Assembly (NCBI GenBank): GCA_945957305.1 | Contig: CAMFLN010000295.1 | Location: 1 to 5,406 of the forward strand | Length of the DNA: 5,406 bases | Reading direction: 5' to 3' | Origin: an uncultured Planctomycetaceae bacterium | GTDB lineage: Bacteria; Planctomycetota; Planctomycetia; Pirellulales; JACPPG01 | Part shown: piece by piece, positions 1-4,500 of the stretch | How the letters are laid out: every line of letters begins with the position of its first letter | Position numbering within the stretch: position 1 is the first letter of the stretch | The notes under the pieces: generated by a model | What the model was told of the DNA's origin: nothing | The model's input: only the letters and a program-made list of their open reading frames with translations | Database searches by the model: none | Program-made: the position numbers and the translations under genes

Positions 1-4
1 AGGA
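1..4 (+). promoter_or_regulatory. Shine-Dalgarno sequence of the membrane methyltransferase gene
   Basis: AGGA lies 7 nt before the ATG at position 12, which is a normal spacing. It supports that ATG as the start even though nothing further upstream is in the window. Confidence 0.6.
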
Positions 5-11
5 TCGGACG

Positions 12-746
12 ATGCCCCTGCGCGAAGAGTTTGAAAAGGTCGGTAACTGGCTCTTTTGTTGGCGCAGCTACCTGCCGCTCGCATTGATTCCGATCCTCGC
101 CACCGGCTTGTGGGAAAATCGCGTGACCGGCTTTGTTCCGCCGTTGTGGTGGACGCTTGTCTGTTTCTGCGTTTCGCTCGCCGGTTTGGGCGTGCGCATC
201 GCCACGATCGGCTTTACGCCGAAGGGGACTTCGGGACGCAATACCGACGGCCAGCGGGCCGACGAGTTGAACCATTCCGGCATCTATTCCACGGTGCGCC
301 ACCCGCTCTACCTGGGAAATTTTCTCATGTGGCTGGGTGTCACGATGTACAGCCAGTTGTGGTGGCTCGTGGCGATCGTGTCGCTGATTTTTTGGTTGTA
401 CTACGAGCGGATCATGTTCGCCGAAGAAGAATTCTTGCGCCGCAAGTTCGGCGACGCCTACACGAATTGGGCCTCCAGAACGCCGGCCTTCATCCCCAGC
501 TTCAAGAACTATCAACGTCCCAGCCTGCCGTTCTCGCTGCGCAACGTGCTGAAGCGTGAATACTCGGGCTTGATGGGCGTCGTGTTGACGTTTGCGGTCC
601 TGGGCTTGAGCGAGCACCTGGTCGTCGAAGGGCGTGTGGCACTCGATCCGGCGTGGCAAGTGATTTGCCTCGTCGGCGTTGTGCTGTATTTCGTCCTGCG
701 CACGATCAAGCGGCAAACTCGCTTACTCGAAGTCGAAGGGCGCTAA
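12..746 (+). CDS. Integral-membrane methyltransferase, ICMT/PEMT-like (LmtA-type lipid methyltransferase candidate)
   Basis: The 244-residue protein has hydrophobic segments at about residues 19-37, 43-66, 103-130, 185-203 and 213-229. The family signature is visible: IYSTVRHPLYLGN around residues 91-103 (core RHPLYLG, 96-102), followed by an acidic stretch EEEFLRRKFGDAY (138-150). In isoprenylcysteine carboxyl methyltransferase and phospholipid methyltransferase-like enzymes these regions form the S-adenosylmethionine site at the membrane surface. The segment GTSGRNT-GQ-AD-LN before the signature resembles proteins annotated as lipid A Kdo2 1-phosphate O-methyltransferase (Leptospira LmtA), so methylation of an envelope lipid phosphate is a reasonable inference. 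The substrate cannot be read from sequence. The C-terminal 60 residues add about two membrane segments beyond the usual ICMT core. The ATG at 12 has a good Shine-Dalgarno sequence. The next gene is 328 nt away, so this gene is probably its own transcription unit or the end of one that starts outside the window. Family call is firm; the LmtA-like role is tentative. Confidence 0.85.
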   Translation: MPLREEFEKVGNWLFCWRSYLPLALIPILATGLWENRVTGFVPPLWWTLVCFCVSLAGLGVRIATIGFTPKGTSGRNTDGQRADELNHSGIYSTVRHPLYLGNFLMWLGVTMYSQLWWLVAIVSLIFWLYYERIMFAEEEFLRRKFGDAYTNWASRTPAFIPSFKNYQRPSLPFSLRNVLKREYSGLMGVVLTFAVLGLSEHLVVEGRVALDPAWQVICLVGVVLYFVLRTIKRQTRLLEVEGR

Positions 747-795
747 TACAGGCGGGACTCTGCGCCGAAGCGGGAATCCCTGCCGAAATTCAGCC

Positions 796-821
796 GGGGT
801 AAGGCAGCGCCTCTTTGCCCC
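796..821 (+). other. Bulged hairpin after the methyltransferase gene
   Basis: GGGGTAA (796-802) pairs with TTGCCCC (815-821) including one T-G pair. The stem continues as GGC (803-805) with GCC (809-811) after a 3-nt bulge (812-814), closing a 3-nt loop. It starts 49 nt after the stop codon. The following bases (TTATCTCG) are only weakly T-rich, so it is more likely a 3'-end stabilising or Rho-associated structure than an intrinsic terminator. Confidence 0.35.
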
Positions 822-862
822 TTATCTCGACCGACTGGGCTGAGGCGCACATTCCTCAGGGC

Positions 863-887
863 GGGCCGGGCATGGCCCTTTTCTCTC
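863..887 (+). terminator. Candidate intrinsic terminator of the methyltransferase transcript
   Basis: GGGCC (863-867) and GGCCC (874-878) form a 5-bp all-GC stem with a 6-nt loop, followed directly by TTTTCTCTC (879-887). The order GC stem then T-rich tract on the plus strand fits an intrinsic terminator, although the stem is short and the site lies about 117 nt past the stop codon. A second hairpin (840-859) lies just before it. Confidence 0.4.
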
Positions 888-992
888 ACGCCCACGCCGA
901 TTTCCGGCCTCCTGGCCACACGCCACGGGCTAGCCGGGCCGGCAGCAGAGAATACACTGGTGGCCTACGACGTCGCTGGCTGCTGATCGGAC

Positions 993-1012
993 GACCGAAT
1001 GTACCTTCGGTC
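993..1012 (+). other. Perfect 7-bp hairpin upstream of moxR
   Basis: GACCGAA (993-999) and TTCGGTC (1006-1012) are exact inverted copies around a 6-nt loop. The hairpin ends 62 nt before the moxR ATG. It could be a leader-RNA structure or a DNA operator. No T-tract follows, which argues against a terminator. Confidence 0.35.
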
Positions 1013-1064
1013 CCTAGAAGAGCGCCGCGCGACTTCGGATTACCTGTCGCCGATAATCTCTCAC

Positions 1065-1068
1065 GGAG
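1065..1068 (+). promoter_or_regulatory. Shine-Dalgarno sequence of moxR
   Basis: GGAG sits 6 nt before the ATG at 1075, the best ribosome binding site in the window. It fixes the moxR start. Confidence 0.7.
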
Positions 1069-1074
1069 TTCCGC

Positions 1075-1905
1075 ATGTCCTTTCACCTGTTCACGGGAAC
1101 GGACACTTACCTGGTCACGCCCGAGCTGCGCGACGCGGTCAACGTTGCCTGCGCGCTGGAAAAGCCGCTGCTGATTCGCGGCGAGCCTGGCACCGGCAAG
1201 ACCGTGCTGGCCGAGGCGATCGCCGAGAACCTCGGCATGCCACTATTGACCTGGAACATCAAATCGACCACCAAGGCACAGGACGGGCTGTACGTGTACG
1301 ACACCGTGCAGCGGCTCAACGACGCGCGTTTTGGCGATCGCGACATCAGCGACGTCCGCCCGTATATCAAGTTCGGTCCGCTCGGACAGGCGCTGCGCGC
1401 GGACGCGCGCGTGGTGCTGTTGATCGACGAGATCGACAAGGCGGACATGGAGTTCCCCAACGACTTGTTGCACGAACTCGACCGCATGAGCTTTTCGGTC
1501 GTCGAGACCGGCGAAAAAGTGACCGCCCAGCATCGCCCGATCGTCGTCATCACCTCGAATAACGAAAAGGAACTGCCCGACGCTTTCTTGCGACGCTGCG
1601 TGTTTCATTACATCGCATTCCCGGGCAAGGAAACGATGACCTCGATCGTGCGGGTTCATCATCCGGACGTCGAAGAGAAGCTTCTGCAGCAAGTCTTGCT
1701 GCGATTCTATTGGCTGCGCGAGTTGCCCGAGGTGCGCAAACGCCCTTCGACCAGTGAATTGATCGATTGGATCGCGGCCCTGCGGCGCGGCGGCGTTACG
1801 GTCGAGGCGATCGAGAAAGAGCTGCCCTTCATGGGCGTGTTGCTGAAGCGCGAGAATGACATCGAGACCGTGTTGGCAAATCGGCGTTTTGGCCGCGTAA
1901 GCTGA
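1075..1905 (+). CDS. MoxR-family AAA+ ATPase
   Basis: The 276-residue cytoplasmic ATPase has all the main AAA+ elements: Walker A GEPGTGKT (36-43), Walker B VVLLIDEIDKAD (113-124), a sensor-1 region ITSNNEKELPDAFLRR (159-174) with the paired arginines at 173-174 expected near the nucleotide, and a C-terminal helical part with RPSTSELIDW (223-232), the usual MoxR sensor-2 region. MoxR ATPases are thought to act as chaperones that remodel or activate a target, or help insert a cofactor, usually with a VWA protein encoded next to them. That is the case here: the CoxE-like gene begins 39 nt downstream, so the two are probably cotranscribed. At 276 residues it is a compact member, close to the core AAA+ module with no added domain, as in CoxD-like ATPases paired with CoxE. 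The ATG at 1075 has a good Shine-Dalgarno sequence. No CO dehydrogenase, methanol dehydrogenase or other known client gene is in the window, so the target is unknown. Confidence 0.93.
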   Translation: MSFHLFTGTDTYLVTPELRDAVNVACALEKPLLIRGEPGTGKTVLAEAIAENLGMPLLTWNIKSTTKAQDGLYVYDTVQRLNDARFGDRDISDVRPYIKFGPLGQALRADARVVLLIDEIDKADMEFPNDLLHELDRMSFSVVETGEKVTAQHRPIVVITSNNEKELPDAFLRRCVFHYIAFPGKETMTSIVRVHHPDVEEKLLQQVLLRFYWLRELPEVRKRPSTSELIDWIAALRRGGVTVEAIEKELPFMGVLLKRENDIETVLANRRFGRVS

Positions 1906-1944
1906 AGGCAGTTGGAAGATACCGCGCCGGACCGCGGCACTGGC

Positions 1945-3144
1945 ATGTTTATCGACTTCTTCTATCACCTGCGAGAGTTTGGGCTGAAGGTTTCCAGCAC
2001 CGAATGGCTGTCGCTCGTACGGGCGTTGGCCGAGGGGCATGCCCGGGCCGATCTCAATACGTTTTACCACCTGGCCCGTTGCTTGCTGATCAAGCGCGAA
2101 GCGGATTTCGACGCGTACGATCGCGCCTTTGCGTCGTTCTTTGCCGGGATCGAGTCCTCGCTCGACATCAGTCAAGAGTTGCTCGACTGGCTCGATAATC
2201 CGATTGTGCCGAACATCAGCGAAGCCGACCGCGCCAAGATGCAGGCCTTCGACCTCGACGAGCTGGCCGCGCGCTTTCGGGATTTGCTCGAGCGGCAAAA
2301 GGAACGGCACGACGGGGGTAACCGCTGGATCGGTACCGGTGGCACTTCGCCGTTCGGCCACGGCGGCGAGCATCCGAGCGGCATCCGTGTCGGCGGCGAA
2401 GGAGGGGGTCGCTCTGCGGTCCAGGTGGCCGGTGAGCGGCGCTTTCGCAATTTGCGATCGGATCAGATCCTCGACACGCGGCAGATCGGGATCGCCCTGC
2501 GCCGGCTGAAGCGGTTGGCCAAGGAGACCGGGCCGGAAGAGCTGCAACTGGACGACACAATCGACGAGAGCGCACGCAATGGGGGCGAGATTGAGTTGGT
2601 GTTTGGCCCACCACGGCGCAACAACATCAAATTGCTGTTATTGATGGACGTGGGCGGATCGATGGATCCGTACTCGCAATTATGCGAGCGGTTGTTCAGT
2701 GCGGCGCACGCGGCGAATCACTTCAAGAAGTTCGAACACCGCTTTTTTCACAACTGCGTCTACGAACGGCTGTACACGGACGTCTACTATTGGAAAGGGG
2801 AGCCGACGGCGGACTTGCTGAAGAACCTGGACCATACCTGGTCGGCCGTCTTCGTGGGGGATGCTTGGATGGCGCCGTCGGAACTAACCCATCTCGGCGG
2901 AGCGATCAGCTTCAACTATCGCAACGCGGACACGGGGCTCGCCTGGCTCGAGCGCATCCGGCAGCGGGTCCCCAATTCGATCTGGCTCAATCCCGAGCCG
3001 CGCAAACAGTGGCAGGCCCCGACGATCCGCCTGATCCGCCGCGTGTTCCCCATGTACGAGCTGACGATCGACGGGCTGACCGAGGCGGTCGACGTCCTGC
3101 GCGGCGCGCGTCCCAACCGGCCGGCGGCAGCGGCTGCGCCTTAA
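1945..3144 (+). CDS. CoxE-like VWA-domain protein, partner of the MoxR ATPase
   Basis: From the ATG at 1945 the protein has 399 residues. An N-terminal helical region (about 1-120) opens with MFIDFFYHLREFGLKVS, the usual beginning of CoxE-like proteins. That is why I prefer this ATG over the in-frame TTG at 1912, although neither has a good Shine-Dalgarno sequence. A glycine-rich linker follows (about 124-156, with GTGGTSPFGHGGEHPSG), then a basic helical segment (166-196), then the VWA domain from about 226. Its metal-ion-dependent adhesion site (MIDAS) reads LLMDVGGSMDPY (232-243), DxGGS rather than the classical DxSxS, a form I recognise from this CoxE-like group. A second acidic element, VFVGDAWMAP (302-311), probably supplies the later MIDAS aspartate (D306). 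The end, NPEPRKQW (349-356) to RRVFPMYELTIDGL (365-378), is also characteristic. There is no signal peptide or membrane segment, so it should be cytoplasmic and act with the upstream ATPase. Its target is unknown. The Ala/Pro-rich last ten residues look disordered. Confidence 0.9.
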   Translation: MFIDFFYHLREFGLKVSSTEWLSLVRALAEGHARADLNTFYHLARCLLIKREADFDAYDRAFASFFAGIESSLDISQELLDWLDNPIVPNISEADRAKMQAFDLDELAARFRDLLERQKERHDGGNRWIGTGGTSPFGHGGEHPSGIRVGGEGGGRSAVQVAGERRFRNLRSDQILDTRQIGIALRRLKRLAKETGPEELQLDDTIDESARNGGEIELVFGPPRRNNIKLLLLMDVGGSMDPYSQLCERLFSAAHAANHFKKFEHRFFHNCVYERLYTDVYYWKGEPTADLLKNLDHTWSAVFVGDAWMAPSELTHLGGAISFNYRNADTGLAWLERIRQRVPNSIWLNPEPRKQWQAPTIRLIRRVFPMYELTIDGLTEAVDVLRGARPNRPAAAAAP

Positions 3145-3176
3145 CCACGGTTGCTATTTCCCGTGCTGAATCACGG

Positions 3177-3458
3177 CTACAAGCAATACTCGTCGCGGCG
3201 GGTATCGGCAGCGAGTTGTTGATCGTCCCCCGCAAAGCCGATCCGGCGATAGACGACCCACGCCAGGCAAGAGAAGCACGCCGAACTGGCGAGACCGACG
3301 CCGGTGAGAATGCCATACGGTTGCCACTGGATCGAGCCCCCCAGTAAGCCCACGGCAAGGGCCAATAGCGTCACAACGATCGTTCGCGGCGCGGTCGGAC
3401 AATCAACGATCTTGTTATGGAACGACGGACTGACAATCGAAGCCGTTGTGGATTTCAT
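3177..3458 (-). CDS. Small two-helix membrane protein, function unknown
   Basis: I do not recognise a family. From the ATG at 3458 it has 93 residues: a polar N-terminus (1-25), one membrane segment at about 26-42 (TIVVTLLALAVGLLGG), a short turn containing QWQPYG, a second segment at about 49-70 ending in Tyr-Arg-Arg, and a charged tail (74-93). The arginines after helix 2, and R25 before helix 1, suggest both ends face the cytoplasm. Helix 2 carries a CFSC pair (C61, C64), whose meaning is unclear. The frame stays open upstream to a TTG at 3500, but the ATG gives a more natural start; neither has a strong Shine-Dalgarno sequence. The gene begins 50 nt after the yebC stop on the same strand, so the two may share a transcript. 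It converges on the CoxE-like gene with 32 nt between stop codons. Hydrophobic pattern and placement favour a real gene. Confidence 0.6.
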   Translation of the reverse strand: MKSTTASIVSPSFHNKIVDCPTAPRTIVVTLLALAVGLLGGSIQWQPYGILTGVGLASSACFSCLAWVVYRRIGFAGDDQQLAADTRRDEYCL

Positions 3459-3508
3459 GGCCTGGATACTTTTCAGTGCCGTGTCGTAGAGCCCATGCAA
3501 CCGAGCGT

Positions 3509-4231
3509 TCAGCTTGGCAGCGCGACGTTGTGATAGATGTCCTGCACGTCGTCACAATCGTTCAACATGTCCAGAAACTTTTCGAACAGCGGCAAATCTT
3601 CGGCGCTGAGCGTCTTGCTCGATTGCGGCAGAAAAGTGATCTCTTGGGTTTCCAATTCGACATCCGGCAGGGCATTCAGGAGCGCCGTCTTGGCTTTAAA
3701 GAACTCGGCAGGAGGCGCGAAGATCGTGATGTAACCGTCCTTGCTTTCGACTTCTTCGATCGCGACGTCCGCTGCGAACATCGCTTCCAGCACTTGATCT
3801 TCGTTATCTCCCTTGAAGGAGAGGACGGCCAGGTGGTCGAACGAGATCGCGACGGAGCCGGTGGCGGCCAACTTGGAACCGGTCTTGGTGAAACAGCTGC
3901 GCACTTCTGAAATCGTACGCTGGTTGTTGTCGGTCAAACAGTCGACGATCACCATGGCGCCGCCGGGACCAAAACCTTCATAACGAGCCGCCTGAAAATC
4001 CTCCCCCCCCGCACCACTGGCTTTCTGGATCGCCTTTTCGATCACGTGGCTGGGAACCTGTTCGCGTTTGGCTTTCTCGACCATGCTGCGCAGCGCCGGA
4101 TTGACGTCGGGGTTGGGGACGCCGTTCTTTGCCGCCATGTACAATTGCTTGCCATATTTGGCATAGAGCTTAGATTTCTGCGCAGCCGTCTTAAAGATCG
4201 ACTGCTTGCGCTTCTCAAAAATTCTTCCCAT
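3509..4231 (-). CDS. YebC/PmpR-family protein, YeeN-like subgroup
   Basis: The 240-residue protein is full length for the family. It has the N-terminal three-helix domain (about 1-70, with AKYGKQLYMAAKNG and VPSHVIEKAIQKA), the glycine-rich link GAGGEDF (73-79), the family signature YEGFGPGGAMVIVD (84-97) followed by N-QRT, and the conserved end DDVQDIYHNV (227-236). The start MGRIFEKRK rather than MAGHSKWANI, and the NP-VN-ALR-MVEKAK pattern, place it nearer E. coli YeeN than YebC itself. Family members were long described as DNA-binding regulators (PmpR, YebC). More recent work and the mitochondrial homologue TACO1 point to a role on the ribosome, easing translation through difficult stretches such as polyproline. 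I therefore favour translation factor over transcription factor, without certainty. The start has only a partial Shine-Dalgarno sequence (AAGAGA, minus strand 4244-4239, 7 nt spacing). A run of eight G (coding strand) encodes part of the glycine link. Confidence 0.93.
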   Translation of the reverse strand: MGRIFEKRKQSIFKTAAQKSKLYAKYGKQLYMAAKNGVPNPDVNPALRSMVEKAKREQVPSHVIEKAIQKASGAGGEDFQAARYEGFGPGGAMVIVDCLTDNNQRTISEVRSCFTKTGSKLAATGSVAISFDHLAVLSFKGDNEDQVLEAMFAADVAIEEVESKDGYITIFAPPAEFFKAKTALLNALPDVELETQEITFLPQSSKTLSAEDLPLFEKFLDMLNDCDDVQDIYHNVALPS

Positions 4232-4272
4232 GCAAACGTCTCTTCGATTGTGACTATCGGGTACGGGGCGTC

Positions 4273-4298
4273 GTTGATACAGCTGGCAATCAACCAGC
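4273..4298 (-). promoter_or_regulatory. Interleaved inverted repeats upstream of yebC (operator candidate)
   Basis: GTTGAT (4273-4278) is an exact inverted copy of ATCAAC (4289-4294), and GCTGG (4282-4286) is an exact inverted copy of CCAGC (4294-4298). The two dyads overlap, so as RNA they would be mutually exclusive; as DNA they could be a repressor site. They lie 42-67 nt before the yebC start, where an operator or leader structure would be expected. Function is inferred from position only. Confidence 0.25.
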
Positions 4299-4379
4299 CT
4301 GCAACGTCGATGCAGCAGTCAGCCCGCCAAGAAATCGCCAGGTGCGGTGTCCCTGTTCCGCAAAGGGCAATGTATCGAC

Positions 4380-4404
4380 GAGGCCTGCCCTAAGGCTAGG
4401 CCTC
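4380..4404. repeat. Inverted repeat / hairpin in the ThuA-yebC gap
   Basis: GAGGCCT (4380-4386) and AGGCCTC (4398-4404) pair perfectly. The stem extends through GCC (4387-4389) and GGC (4394-4396) with a single bulged base at 4397 and a CTAA loop. No T-tract follows on either strand, so it is not a classical terminator. Confidence 0.4.
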
Positions 4405-4450
4405 CTCTCCGAGACCCGGCGACGAACGCGGCAAGGTCGCCACTAGTTGT

Positions 4451-4477
4451 CCCTAATCCTGCGGGAACGGATTAGGG
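4451..4477 (-). terminator. Perfect 9-bp hairpin after the ThuA gene (possible 3'-end structure)
   Basis: CCCTAATCC (4451-4459) and GGATTAGGG (4469-4477) are exact inverted copies around a 9-nt loop. The hairpin begins 23 nt past the ThuA stop codon, the usual place for a transcript end. On the minus strand it is followed by ACAACTAG, not by a T-run, so intrinsic termination is doubtful and a 3'-stabilising or Rho-linked role is equally possible. Confidence 0.4.
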
Positions 4478-4500
4478 GGCCCGGAATCGTCGCGGCAGTT

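Larger units (their letters stand above)
747..1074. other. 328-nt non-coding gap with several hairpins
   Basis: I see no convincing gene here; reading frames that cross it have no family features and run into moxR out of frame. It holds four inverted repeats. At 796-821, GGGGTAA-GGC pairs with GCC and TTGCCCC across a 3-nt bulge, with one G-T pair. At 840-859, CTGAGG pairs with CCTCAG. At 863-878, GGGCC pairs with GGCCC just before a T-rich run. At 993-1012, GACCGAA pairs perfectly with TTCGGTC. The first three probably belong to the 3' end of the methyltransferase transcript and the last to the moxR leader. No clear sigma-70 promoter was found. Confidence 0.6.
4232..4500. other. 269-nt gap between the ThuA and yebC genes, rich in dyads
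   Basis: No gene is supported here. Moving along the minus strand from the ThuA stop, it contains a perfect 9-bp hairpin (4451-4477), a 10-bp bulged hairpin (4380-4404) and two interleaved inverted repeats close to yebC (4273-4298). The length and dyads suggest that yebC has its own promoter. I could not identify convincing -35 and -10 boxes. Confidence 0.5.

Noticed and set aside
1052..1057. GATAAT as a -10 promoter box for moxR
   Set aside because: No -35 box is found at a suitable distance, and transcription from it would start on the Shine-Dalgarno sequence itself.
815..1174. Possible small plus-strand gene in the gap before moxR (119 codons)
   Set aside because: It runs out of frame 100 nt into moxR, has an Arg/Pro/Ser-rich composition with no motif, and has no clear ribosome binding site.
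1243..2547. Long open frame (434 codons) on the minus strand across moxR and the CoxE-like gene
   Set aside because: It lies antisense to two well-recognised genes, spans both of them and the gap between, and its translation shows no family motif. Long antisense frames are common opposite GC-rich genes with G/C at third codon positions.
3146..3176. Short alternative hairpins (CACGG/CCGTG) between the convergent stop codons, considered as a bidirectional terminator
   Set aside because: The stems are only 5 bp, and no T-tract follows on either strand.
3446..3910. Plus-strand frame of 154 codons opposite yebC
   Set aside because: It is antisense to a well-conserved gene, and its sequence shows only mirrored composition.
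4261..4308. Sigma-70 promoter for yebC on the minus strand
   Set aside because: The best pairing found (TTGCAG with TGTATC, 17-nt spacing) matches only about three of six bases in each box, too weak to report.
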